From Pterobdella sp. o SKG-2022 (taxonomy: Eukaryota > Annelida > Clitellata > Hirudinida > Piscicolidae): a stretch of DNA of 64,000 nt. Below are positions 34,694 through 47,997 of this stretch, piece after piece. How positions within the stretch are numbered: the first letter of the stretch is position 1; each line of letters opens with the position of its first letter. The DNA is taken from the NCBI GenBank assembly GCA_964035795.1, contig OZ038321.1, positions 17,313,548-17,377,547 on the forward strand, given 5' to 3'. The position numbers were made by a program, and so were the translations under genes. The notes beneath the pieces were generated by a model, which did no database searches, was not told the origin of the DNA, and saw nothing but the letters and a program-made list of their open reading frames with translations.

Positions 34694-36520
34694 ATGGATC
34701 TAGTTTCAGGGCAAGGGGACCAGATTTATATGTGTGCTGTGTGCAACTGTGGAGTTACAGGAGAAGAATGGGGTAATCATATGGAAGAACATGGTATTGG
34801 TAAATTAGTATGTGAACCATGTAAAAGGATTTTTGCATCTCAAAAAGAACAGTTGGAGCATGTTTCAAAAAACATGTGTGATAGCTTCCAAATAAGATTT
34901 GGCTGTAGTTTTTGTTCTTTTGTATTCACAGATTCCGAGTCATTGACATTACATGAAAAATCACACCAATTTGAAGCAATTAATAAATGTGTAATTTGCA
35001 ACATGGATTTTGTAAACGAAGATCAACTAGAAATTCACATGTATGAGCAACACAAGCAGTCCTATTTATGTACTATATGTAATCAGTTTTTTTCATCAAA
35101 CCTCATGTTGACAAATCACATTAAAGAGCAACACAATTTATCAATGGATGAAGTATCCAAGTGTGAGGTATGTGGAGAAGAATTTGTAAAACAATCTGAA
35201 TTACTAGAACATCAAGAAATTCATCTCGATGATCAAATGTTCACTTGTAACATATGCTATAGTTCATTCAAGATAAAAGAAGCATTATTCACTCATATGA
35301 AGCAAACCCATTCTCTCAATGATCACCTTGCATGTACTGTGTGTAACATCACTTTTCAAACTTCAGAACTTCTTAGAGAACATCTTGTTAATAACAAATG
35401 CACTGAAGTTTATATTAAAGCTGAGAAATTTGATAATTTTGACAATGATATTAAATCATTTTACTGCCAAACATGCAATTCAACTTTTAATAGTTTTGAT
35501 GAATTGAACACACACAAACTTCAACATAACAATACTAATACATACATATGTAATATTTGTCAGGCATCATTCAAAACTCTTAGTTCTTTTCAAAATCATA
35601 TGTCTACTAATCATGCCTCACAGTCAGAAACACCTAAAGAATCCTTTTCTTATACATGCTCCATGTGTGGGAAAAGTTTTTCAACGAAATCAAAACTTTG
35701 TACCCATGAAAAGACACATAGTAATGAAAAACCATTCAATTGTGAAATCTGTGGAAACAATTATAGTAGTAAAACTAATTTAATGCAGCACCAAAAGGTA
35801 AGGCATTCAGGAGTTCGTCCACATGTGTGTTCTATTTGTGGCAAATCATTTGCATTAGGTGTCTATTTTAGGGATCATATGCAAGGTCATTTAGGAGCTA
35901 AGACTCATGAATGTGAAATTTGTCATAAAAGGTTTCGCAAAAAGTCATATATGAAAGTGCATGAAAGAATTCACACTGGAGCTCAACCTTATCAATGTGG
36001 GGTTTGTAATAGACCTTTTGCTCAAAAGGCTAACCTTCTCAAACATGCTCAGCTGCACACAGATAAACGTTCACATCCTTGTCCTATTTGCAAAAAGGGG
36101 TTTACAGACAGTCAGGCACTTAAAAGACACAGTAACTTCCATACTGGAGCCAGACCTTATGTATGTTCAACTTGTGGACAAAGTTATGGCACCAAAGGTT
36201 CTCTCAATGTACATATGAAGTTTCATGAAGAAGTGAAACCACATATCTGTGGTACCTGTCAAAAAGGTTTTTTCTTAAAATCACATCTCAAAAGACACAT
36301 GCTCACCCATATGAGAGATAAAGGATCCAATAAAATCAATAGCAATAAGTTGCAAAAAGTAAAGTATGTTTCGGGACAAAATTCTGCCACAAAAATGAAA
36401 AATGATGAGTTGGTTGAAATTATTGATTCAGTTTCTGAAAACAAATTAGTAATAGATGAACCTGACATGTCGGTTGATAATGTTGAATTCACATGCATTG
36501 AAGAAGTGGTCTTAGTGTGA
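34694..36520 (+). CDS. C2H2 zinc-finger protein with about 18 fingers
   Basis: Uninterrupted coding exon of 608 residues. The ATG at 34694 is preferred to the one at 34667, because a likely splice acceptor (ending 34686) lies between them. About 18 CxxC...HxxxH units cover nearly the whole protein. The first ten or so are diverged and spaced irregularly; two (LVCEPC... and LACTVC...) end in Cys rather than the second His. The last eight are regular and joined by TGEKP-like linkers (HSNEKPF, HTGAQPY, HTGARPY), the arrangement usual for DNA binding. The C-terminal 70 residues have no fingers and are acidic at the end. No KRAB, BTB or ZAD domain is visible, so the protein is a probable transcription regulator of unknown target. 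A polyadenylation signal is at 36577. Confidence 0.93.
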   Translation: MDLVSGQGDQIYMCAVCNCGVTGEEWGNHMEEHGIGKLVCEPCKRIFASQKEQLEHVSKNMCDSFQIRFGCSFCSFVFTDSESLTLHEKSHQFEAINKCVICNMDFVNEDQLEIHMYEQHKQSYLCTICNQFFSSNLMLTNHIKEQHNLSMDEVSKCEVCGEEFVKQSELLEHQEIHLDDQMFTCNICYSSFKIKEALFTHMKQTHSLNDHLACTVCNITFQTSELLREHLVNNKCTEVYIKAEKFDNFDNDIKSFYCQTCNSTFNSFDELNTHKLQHNNTNTYICNICQASFKTLSSFQNHMSTNHASQSETPKESFSYTCSMCGKSFSTKSKLCTHEKTHSNEKPFNCEICGNNYSSKTNLMQHQKVRHSGVRPHVCSICGKSFALGVYFRDHMQGHLGAKTHECEICHKRFRKKSYMKVHERIHTGAQPYQCGVCNRPFAQKANLLKHAQLHTDKRSHPCPICKKGFTDSQALKRHSNFHTGARPYVCSTCGQSYGTKGSLNVHMKFHEEVKPHICGTCQKGFFLKSHLKRHMLTHMRDKGSNKINSNKLQKVKYVSGQNSATKMKNDELVEIIDSVSENKLVIDEPDMSVDNVEFTCIEEVVLV

Positions 36521-36576
36521 TTGTTGTATTTTAATGTACTTTTATTTAATTACGTATTGTTTTTGTAAATACATCT

Positions 36577-36582
36577 AATAAA
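36577..36582 (+). terminator. Polyadenylation signal of the zinc-finger gene
   Basis: AATAAA, 57 bases after the stop codon. Confidence 0.6.
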
Positions 36583-36782
36583 TTATAAAAAAAAGCTGTT
36601 ATTCAGAGAAAAGCTTTTCAATTTTTTTTTTAGTTTCATGTATAATCACAACGTGTGACATTTTCGTCATAATCAATAATTTTATGCATGTTATAAAACT
36701 TTAAAATGTACTTCAGCTTGAATAAACTTATATTCTATCATTTCTATACTGTATGCTTTTGAGTTATGGCTCGAACGATAAG

Positions 36783-36808
36783 CAGCTGCGGAAACTACAC
36801 TATATAAG
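36783..36808 (+). promoter_or_regulatory. E-box and TATA box of the ZASP-like gene
   Basis: CAGCTG at 36783-36788 and TATATAAG at 36801-36808, 78 bases upstream of the ATG at 36886. The whole intergenic space from the zinc-finger stop is only 365 bases. A CAGCTG E-box beside the TATA box suits a muscle gene (inference: MyoD-type factors bind this sequence). Confidence 0.5.
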
Positions 36809-36885
36809 CAAGATCTTCAAGTGAACGGGCGATAATTGATAAGAATAAATCTTATAAACTTTCTTTAAAATTAGGTGCAATTGAA

Positions 36886-39508
36886 ATGAGTGTGAAGACT
36901 GTTGAATTGTTTAGAGATAGTTCTCAGACTCCGTGGGGATTTCGTTTAGCTGGAGGAAGAGATTTGAAACAAGCTTTGCACGTACAGAAGGTTTGTGTTA
37001 AATAACAAAAAGCATAAACTTACAAAAAAGTATATTTAAAAGAACTCTCAATGAAGGCGCTAATTAGAGAGGTCATAAATATTTGCAACTTTCTATCTTT
37101 TTATCATCCATAAGTCATTTTTCAGGATTATGAACAACAATGCATTGAAATAGATTCTTTTGTTATTCTAGGACTAATTTTGAACAAAACAGTAGTAGTA
37201 GAAGTGCAATCGCATGAAAAAATATTTTGAAACAAATAAAAACCTAATTTTAAAATGACTATATATAGAGTGTCTGAGTTTTTGCATGAAAATTATTAAT
37301 TAGTTGCATATCTGAATGAAATTTTGTATTTTTGCAGTCATATTCTTGAAAACTTGAACGCAAAAAACCAAAAATATTTTACTAAAATTAAACAATAATG
37401 AGGCGAATCAATCAAAATATTTTAAAAATCTATGAATTCGACATAAACTCATAGGTATCCACTTGTTCACCTACTCACGGTGAGTTGGAAGCAGGTGATA
37501 TTTTATTAGAGGTGCAGAATTACGATGCGGCCGAACTATCGCATGCCAGTGCCCAAGACATTATAAGGAAGGCCGGAGGATCCCTTAAATTACGAATCAA
37601 AAGGTGAGTAAAGATATTGTGAAAGTTGCGTTTTAATTCAGTTGCTGAAATCTTGTTTTTGAGTCATATCGAAAATAGTGTATTATGTTCTTAAGCTTGG
37701 AAATAATGTTTTACTGGCTGTTGAAAGCAATTAACAAAAATGTTGAAAAACGTTCAAAGACTTTTAAACCAAATAACCTCAGTAAGTATATAAAAATTAA
37801 AGTTAAAAAATTTACTAGATAAAAGCAATTAACTAGTTTGTATGAGTTTTTATTTCAAGGTGTAGCTGAAGCTATGAAACATCAATGAAATGTATCTCTG
37901 AAAAAATACTTTTACAAGTTCTTAAAATATTATTTAAAAGAAAAAATTTTCAAAACTAACAAGGTCATTTTGTGTATCTTAAATAAAAAAATAATCCAAC
38001 GTAAGAGGTTTATCTTACTTGAAAATGTTACGTTGATAACGAAAAGCTTTGTATCTTAATAAACTTATTAGTGTTCTGAAATTATATTCATTTTACGGTT
38101 TGGCTTTTGAAAAAATCATTAATCCAACGTTAATAGGATAAAAAGCACATTAGTATTATATCATGAAAACTGAATCTGCTCCTACTTCACCGACTTGTTG
38201 TTTATAAATCTTTTCTAGAGCTCTAATAGTTTCATTAATTTTTCTCTCCTATATCAAGCTTATAGTATTTATCTTAAGAGAACATAGCAACATCATACAG
38301 ATGTAAAAAAGATTTGAAATATTGTATTATACTTTATATAAAACTTTTTTTTATCAGTTTTCAACTACCAGTATGTAAGCGATAGTCTTTCGAGCATAAT
38401 AAAAATAACCTTTAACAGATGCGGCTTAAGTCAAATATCTCACACTCCACAAGCATTTCGACCTCAAACATGGGTTAAATTTAATTCATTATTCCCTTCG
38501 AATACTTTAAAATATCAAAAGATTTTCGAAAATATTTATATTACATTTTCCTTCACTGCGAATGTTTTTTCCTTCTTGAAAGGGTTGAAAGGATGGAAAT
38601 ATTTAAAGACTCGTTAACACTAAATAAATGAAAAACATCATAACAATGCAATGAATTGAGAAATATCAGCAAAAATGATGTTTATTTAAACTAATCAATT
38701 TATCATTTCCGAAGTATTTAAAAGAAATTCAATGCATTAATGAAACCTAAAAACTTCGAAATATAAACACAGAACCAGGGTTCATACATGATGAGCAGAC
38801 TTCATAATACACTTTCTGGAGTCGTCAACAACAAAAATACCTTTGCTGGTATAAATACTCATAAAAGTTTGAATAGAATATCAACTATGCCTATGATAAT
38901 CACTGAAAATAATTTTCATAAAATGATATAAACTTTAAAAATTTAAATAAAAAACACTTTACAAGCCGACAGGGCAAGGCACACTCTCACGGAATGGATG
39001 GGACACAATGTCCCTTCCCCAGTGAAGTCTACTCCAGAGTTTGGCTGGTCTCCTCCTAAGCAAAAATTTTCACAAAACGAAATGGGAACTTGTTTCATTC
39101 CAACTTTGTATTCTTCAAAAAGTGCCATTAAATTTTCTCCACTACACTCACCTCAAAACTACCCAATCCAATCTCCTTTGCAACAAGACAGCTACCATCC
39201 ACATTATGACGTTTCTGAGTCATTTCAGAAAAAATATGACCACTTTGAAGGCGATCAACCAAGAATTTTAAATCCGTCAAACAAGCAATACAACTCTCCA
39301 ATAGAACTTTATTCAAAATCTAACCTTTCTGTTCCACAACTTTCAAGCTCTTTGCATCACATCTATGAGAAGTAAGCTATTTCATTTTTATATTTAAAGT
39401 TTCAAACTTGAACGAAACCATTTGGAAAAATCTATTTTTAAAACTATTTGCAGTGACCACCACAATGTACAGGAAGAGATTCTATACACGCATAAAGTTC
39501 ATGATTAG
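36886..39508 (+). CDS. ZASP/PDLIM-like PDZ-ZM protein without LIM domains
   Basis: Four exons: 36886-36990, 37455-37603, 38973-39371, 39454-39508; phases agree and give 235 residues. The PDZ domain (about 3-84) has the PWGFRLAGGRD carboxylate-binding loop and ends SLKLRIKR, very close to the ZASP/PDLIM/ALP class whose PDZ binds alpha-actinin at Z-discs and muscle attachments. Near the C-terminus, QYNSPIELYS matches the ZM motif of ZASP proteins. LIM domains are absent, and the frame ends 18 residues into the last exon, so this looks like a short ZASP or ALP-like form. In exon 3 the acceptor at 38972 is required; the alternative at 38965 runs into a stop. LIM exons were looked for up to the next gene and not found. 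Confidence 0.87.
38015..38085 (+). repeat. Intronic dispersed repeat, copy b
   Basis: Contains TTACTTGAAAATGTTACGTT, then GATAACGAAAAGCTTTGTATCTTAAT and TTATTAGTGTTCTGAAAT. It matches 15291-15355 over its length and 58293-58350 over the core. It lies in the long intron of the ZASP-like gene. Confidence 0.75.
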
Positions 39509-40204
39509 CACTTAATAACAAACTCCATTTGAGTCAATTTCAATGCGTGAGATCATGTCGTTTGGATTTTTCTTCTGCCTAGCTTTGCTGGAATCTTGCG
39601 TTTTTGTTTGATCTTTTCAGCTATCACGCCATTTTAACTTGTCGATCACATAGAAGATTATTTTAATGTAAAGTTTCGAAAAAATTTTTTAAAAATCAAT
39701 ATGATTTTTGACTACAAAAATTATTTTCTATAATAGAAGATTGATTATACTCTAAAAATTCAGAAAGCTTGCTACCTTTAACTTTTTTGAATTAAAATTT
39801 CTCAATTTTTGAAAAAAACGATGTAACTTGTTAAATATTAAAGCCTATTCGCTAGCTTAAACTCTAGTTTACAACAGGTAGTTTGAAAATTTAGGACGTA
39901 AACAGTTTCTAAATAAAATTTCATTTTTATTCATTTCTATTAAAGTCTTTTTGCTATACTAAGGAAATAAAGGTCTATAGAGAGTTGAAATAATTTCGAA
40001 ATAATTTTTAAGAAATGTCTTTGAAAGTTTTATAATATTGTAATATGAGCATATGATAAAACATATATAATTGAGGTAATTAATGAAACACAAAAAGATA
40101 CAATTTGAAACTAGCGTTTAAAAAATAAGATTGGTATGGACATCAAAAGACAACACAATGTCATTTGTCACCATTGACCAATCACTCATTAATGTGGGTG
40201 GAGG
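39509..40204. other. Spacer between ZASP-like and Hmx genes
   Basis: ZASP-like 3' flank and distal Hmx upstream DNA, AT-rich. A CCAAT pentamer near 40176 belongs to the Hmx promoter region. No gene was seen. Confidence 0.45.
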
Positions 40205-40318
40205 CACTTGAGCAGTGAGCCAATGACAGAAGAGAAAGCTAAATGACGTTAGTGACGTCATGAAAGAATAAATTTTGAAGTGAAGCAATATTTATAAATG
40301 CCTTGAAAACTATATAAA
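40205..40318 (+). promoter_or_regulatory. Hmx promoter: CACTTG, CCAAT, CRE and TATA
   Basis: In order: CACTTG (40206-40211), whose reverse CAAGTG is the core bound by Hmx/Nkx5 proteins; CCAAT within GAGCCAATGAC (about 40219-40225); a full palindromic cAMP-response element TGACGTCA (40253-40260), preceded by a half-site TGACGTTA; and TATATAAA (40311-40318). The ATG is 110 bases further on. Site identities are sequence matches; use is inferred. Confidence 0.55.
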
Positions 40319-40427
40319 CTAGAATTGTGCTTGCTAGAAACAATTGAATATTTTAGGCTAATCCCTGAAACTGAAATTTTTTTATTTGCAAACGTCTTTA
40401 AACATTACTTAAAGTTGAGTTTTTCCA

Positions 40428-41986
<1,559 letters not shown>

Positions 41987-44900
41987 CTCAGTTTGATTTT
42001 CATGTAGTTTGGTGTATGATGATTTAAAAACAATTTTCAACTTCAAATACTTTTATTATTGTTTTCGAAGAATGTTGGAATTTATTTAATTTTGCATCTT
42101 GTATGAACTTTATGAAAAATTTCAATTTCCATAAAATTGTTAAAATGCTTGTGTTTTTAACTTAAATCAAAAAATCAAACAAAGCTCTAAAAATAATTTA
42201 ATGAAGCGAATATTTTGAATACCCGTTATTTATTCAACCAGTAATTATTAAACAATTAAAGCAAAGAGTAATAAGAGGAGTGACAGACTGAAGACATTTA
42301 ATTTCTTGATCAACTGCAATTTGACAGCGTCTCGTCTTTCATAATCTAATCGACCTCACCTCACCGCCTTTTAATATTTGTTTTCATTTCTTCTAGAACT
42401 TAAAAAATTTTTATGAATCTCATTAATTAAAGTTGAACTTGTACCAACTAAAAAATAGCTTTTGCAAAAAAAAAAATTTTAAATATGCTAAATCAATGTC
42501 TTAAAAAGTTTTGACATTAATTTTTCGTGTCTGAAGCGTATAATGTCGCGTTAAAAAGAGAACTTGATACAAGTTTAATCTCCATTATAACATTTTTTCG
42601 ATTCTTTTTAATTGACAAGATTGAAATATATATAAACAAAAAATAATATACCAATCAAAAATTGTATAAAAATAAAGTATTTAAAACTAAAAACCTACTT
42701 TAAATCAAGTGAGACGACAAAAAATTTTGAAAATCGTTCTGTCCAATTACTCACGTTAATTTCCAGAACAGAAAGTATAAACTTACGCTTAGGTAGTTTC
42801 ACGACATACGGAAAGACTAAGAAAGGAGCTTAGATGTTACCAAAGAACCTGACGTAACCGCAAAACTATCCTTTAATTTCCTCCCAAACCAAGAGATTTT
42901 GATAAACTACCATACCTTTTTTATCAGTTTTTTAAATAAAAATCTTTCTTTGGGTGAAATATTTCAAATTATTCATTAACAAAAACTTTTGATATGATTG
43001 ATTTGACGTCGAGTTGTTTTTACAAGTGTTCATTATAAGCTTTTGTTCCAGGCAGGTCAAGATATTAGACATGCTTTAAAAAACCTTCAAACACATTACA
43101 TTCAAATTGTTAATGCAAACTGGATTTGTAAAAATTAAAAAGTATTTGATATTAATTTGTGAATTAATTTGACATTCACTTTTTAATGAACATTTTTATA
43201 TAACTCGAAAACTTTTAGCTGTTTTTAGCCATTAAATAAATTATTTCAGAATTTCACTAAAGTTTCTCAGTTTTCAAGTGGTTAAAATTAGTTGATAGCT
43301 CGCAGATGACTTGTCACTTTTCTTTACATCGCCTATCGTCTTACAGAATTAACGCGAAGGTCAATTAAAACATCTAAAAATATATTCACTAAACCATTGC
43401 ACTATTTTTACTTGTTCTTCACAAAATTCATGACTAATAATTGATTATTCTAAATATGAATTGTAAAATTTTATGACATAGTTTGAAACAGTTTGCCCCA
43501 ATGATTCACAGGTGTCAATTTTTAACAAAACAGAAATATAATTTTGATCATCAAAGGAGACGATGCCAAAATAGCATTTTATGAATTTTAAGCAGAAATT
43601 CTAATAAAGATAATTAAATTTGAAGAACTTATTAAAATCGCGTCGTTTTTAGCCTTTGAAAAGTAATATTGTATTGATTTTTTTTATCAGGATTTTAAAA
43701 CGATTTGAGTTGAAAGTTTTGATTTCTTCTTAAAAATAGGCTATCCCATCGTTAAGTAAAATAAGGGAGAAATATGAGAGTTTAAATGTAACATAAAGGT
43801 GATTAATACAAAATGATAGAAGGAACATTGTGTAAATCTTTTGTTCATTTTGCCTTCAATAATTTATTTCAAACTCGGCGCCTATTTTAATTTCTTTAAT
43901 TCTTAGTGGAAATGAAACTTTTTGTTTTACTTTAGGCTTTTCAATTACAAAAACTTCAATTAAACTTTTTAAAGGTTATTTAAATTTATTCAATATTTCA
44001 AGCTCTTTTATTCTATTCACAAAATTTTTAGTTTTTAACTATATTTTCACACTATTTTTTTTTTGAACGAAATTTTTCATGGAATAAACTTTACGAGGAC
44101 TAAAATAAACTCCAAAAAGTTTTTTCATTTAGATAGTTATGTTTTGAAGCATTAAACAAAAATTTTTGACTTTATTAAATAATAAATTTCAAAAAAAAGC
44201 TTTATTATTTATTATATAATCAACTATGTTCAATAACTCCCATTGTAATGCTGCTAATTATCAATTCAACAAACGTTCCTGACCAACCTCTGTGTATCCC
44301 AACATGCCGTTTTTAAAATTTCCACACCTATCATGTTTCTATTCATGCTACTTAGAGTATGCTCATCTCATTTGGAAAACAATCACAAATATTTTTAACT
44401 CAAAAAAAAGATTTTTTTGAAAGACAAGTTTCCACAATATGAAAAAACACGTACTGATATTTTAAACATTAAACTGCAAATTTAAAATAAAAATTACTAT
44501 TTTTTCAAATTAATTAAAACGAAAATTACTTTATCACAACTCATAGATAAATTTTTATATAAAATAAGAATATGACAAAATCTATAAATAATCTTTATGT
44601 ATTCATATATATTTAAACATTTATTGAAATTTAGAGGAGCCAATAGTTCGGACTACATACTCATAATGCATTTTTCAAACATGAATCTCTATATAGGTCC
44701 ATTGTGGTAATAAAGCCAACAAAGCTACTGCAATGTTAGCAATTATTCGGTCTAATGTGGCGTGAATCAACAAAGTACATTCCCATCACTTCGAAAATTG
44801 AATTCATTCAATTAAAACCTTATGAATAAGCTCGATAAGTTCTTGTTGATTTAATCTTTTTTAATATTTAAAATCTTTAACTCGTTATTGCTTTAGTGCT

Positions 44901-47900
44901 CGGAAAATACGATTTAAGCAATCTAAAGCGATGGCTTGATACCTGGGCCATAAGTGAAATTAATTTGTGATTAAGCACACATTTCTTCATAGATCAATAC
45001 CAATCTTCAACTTTTTCAACTATCAAATTAATTCACAAGCCAATGGCGAAATGATTAATTTCGTTGATTTATTCTTTCCTATATCATAAAAACTCATAAG
45101 TTTTGACCTTTTCAATTGTTCTAGACTAATGTAAGTCTAAAATTAAAATTTTTTCAATAATGAAAGTAAAATTGTTAGAGAAGCTCTTCAAAGCGATATT
45201 TTCAGACGCCGACTGTTATCATTGCGTGTGATGGAATGACGTTTAATTGCAATTGAATCGTGTTAAAAGGGTATTTATCAGATTGCATAGGTGCATAAGC
45301 ATGATTAAAAAATGCGATTGCTATAATCGTTGTTTTAATTACTCTCAAAGTTTAATTTGTTTTTTTATTCTGTTAGTTTAAAGATATCACTCATTAGGCA
45401 ATCATAACTTACGTAAACATTCATTGTTATACGTGTTTTTAATAAGCAATCATTTATTCAAAAGTCAGAAACACCTTTAAACTTTCTAAATAAAAACGGA
45501 TTCAGAAGAGAAATTGTATAGTGGAAAAATCTTGGTAATTAGTTCTAAAGCCGTATTACCTCAATACCTCTTCCTCCAATTAGCATCTCAGATCGTGCTG
45601 TACTTCTCTAAAGATGGCGATCAATAAGAACATAATCTGCAAGAGTGTTTGATTTATTGATTGTTGTAGTGAAAGTTGGTGTCTGTCATGAGAATAATTC
45701 ATGAAATATAAAACTCTAGCTCCATTTGCAGAAGTTCTCCATGCTATTTTTAACAATGAAGATGATTGATAAGATAAAAATTATTTGAAATAGATCAAAA
45801 GAAATACTGTGATTATTATGTAATAAAAACGTCTTCTTTTTTTAAAAGGATTTCATATCTATATTAATATACAAACTTGGATATAATTTGAAGCTTCATA
45901 GCATGAGTAGTGGAAGCAAAGGGTGGTAATTAATAACAAGGTTTTTTCATCTTTATTCATTATGAAGAGGTTAGCGAATTTTTTTTACATCAAACTAAGG
46001 AGGTTTTAATGTATTTTTCAAACAGCTCCACAATCAATAAGTGCAATAAAGTTTGTTTAATTAACGACTTCATAGAAGACGCAAGCATTTATTTGGGATT
46101 TGAATGTGTATTTGGTTGCGTCTTCCACTGAATAGATAATTAAACACACAAGAATCCGATTTTCATCACGCGAGCTTGTGTGAGAGTGATACAGAGATTT
46201 TCCGCTAAGTAACTCCCTATTACTCTTTGTAGTCCTAATATCCTCTTTCGTCAAAGTGATTATTGAGATGTTTAACCTGATTGAACTACAAATTTTTGAA
46301 ACTAAATTATTTAGTTAAACAAAATTCACTTTTTATTGACTCAAGATCAAATTATGGTTTTTAACTAGAGTGTTAAAGAACTTAATTATTAAAATGTAAA
46401 CGGCCAATTTTTACATTTTTATTTTTAAACATATTACGTATTTTACCTTTATATAAAACCTTAAAAAACACATTCTACTGAAACAACCTAAAGAAACTCA
46501 GAATTATATAATATAATGGGAATTTAATGTAAGATTTAATGGCCTAAATGACATGTGGTGAGTGATTCTCTCAACGTCTAGTTCAATAGGTTTAAGAAAC
46601 ACACAATACATGGCAATTAGAAAGATTATGCCCGGGGTTCTTAAAGGAGCCATCGAGAACAACTTAATGTACAAATAACCGCGGTGAGGGTGGCAATTAG
46701 ATACTCTTTATGGGATTTATGTCAACGTGTCGTTTGAAATTTCATATGCTTTGTAACAGAATAACAAGTTAAGAATATTTTAAATAAAGGCCAAAACTTT
46801 GTTTTTCAAACGAATTTTACCTACATAATATGAAGTGGTAAACAATAAAAACAACGTCAGAAAGATAGTGTGAAATCATTACACAAAGGCCAAACACAAC
46901 GATGCTGTAAACGAACTTGATGCAAGCTTTTAAAAAGCCGCAATTAATCTCACCTTACTTCAAATAGTTGGTCTCCCAAAGTAATTGCCAGCACAACTTC
47001 TAATAAAGTTTGCGCGGTTTTAAGACAGCATTAACAAATTTTCTTTTCGGTCAATATCACCTTTAATGTTCTGTTAGTGTTAAATTTGAGCCAGTGCACT
47101 ATGTGCTTTTTGCTTATTGAAAGTTAGTATGAATATCTTTAAAACTGCATAAAACATATTTAAACGTGAAAAACCTAAATGGTCGGTCTTTATATTACAA
47201 TGCTTTTTTTCATTATGCTACACGTCGTCATTTCCTAGCTTTTTCTTTAATTCAGTTTGTGAGCATTAATAAAACAGCCGGTATATAAAGTTGGTTTTTT
47301 AAAAGCAATTTTGTTTAAAAGGTGTCCGGTTGTGATGTAAAGACAGTATTAAATAGATTCACATGATTTATGTCCTTTTTCATCATAGTAGCCTCTGATG
47401 CTTCAACGCAACACACGTGTTTTGTGCAATTTGTGTTGCGTAAGTGCTGTAAATTACCGACACCGCGTTTAGCAGAGCAAAATTATTACGACTGACGATA
47501 ATGACAAAGGAATATAGACTCAGTTGATCAGACTAAATCGTAGTTTTACGTAACTTTCTTCAAATTAGGATAAAACGTTACTTTTTGATAGATTGTTACT
47601 GCCCTTTCATGTTGTTTTCACTAAATTACTTATCACACGTGAAAATTAATTTATTTCTGCAAATGTCAGCCCCTGGTTATTATAAATGAATATTGAAGTA
47701 TACATTTTTTTCAACAGTTTTTATTGGTCATGAAAAAAATCAAAAATGTCGTCAAGCATGAAAAGTATTTAAATATGGAAGAATATACCAAAATCAAAAT
47801 GGAAAAAAATATTATTTGAATACAAACAAGAAAAAAAATTATTAAATAAGGTCAAGTCTGAAATAATAAGGCACGAATGTCCTGAAGCGTTCACAATTTC

Positions 47901-47997
47901 AAATTGAATAACACAAAATGCTTTGAAATATAATTAAAGATCACTTGCGAAGCATATTACCCACAAAGTATAAAAACTACCTAAATCAAAAATATTT
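41987..47997. other. 6-kb non-coding region between Hmx and RING-NHL genes
   Basis: No coding pattern on either strand. Hmx and the minus-strand RING-NHL gene converge here, so both 3' UTRs lie at its ends. Base composition is mostly very AT-rich, with somewhat richer islands at about 44640-44790, 46550-46740 and 47390-47530. Regulatory use of these islands is possible but not shown. Confidence 0.5.

Noticed and set aside
38965..38972. Alternative acceptor for exon 3 of the ZASP-like gene
   Set aside because: It shifts the frame and meets a stop, whereas 38972 leads into the long frame with the ZM-like motif.
46057..46254. 65-residue minus-strand open frame downstream of Hmx
   Set aside because: No family resemblance and composition like the surrounding non-coding DNA.
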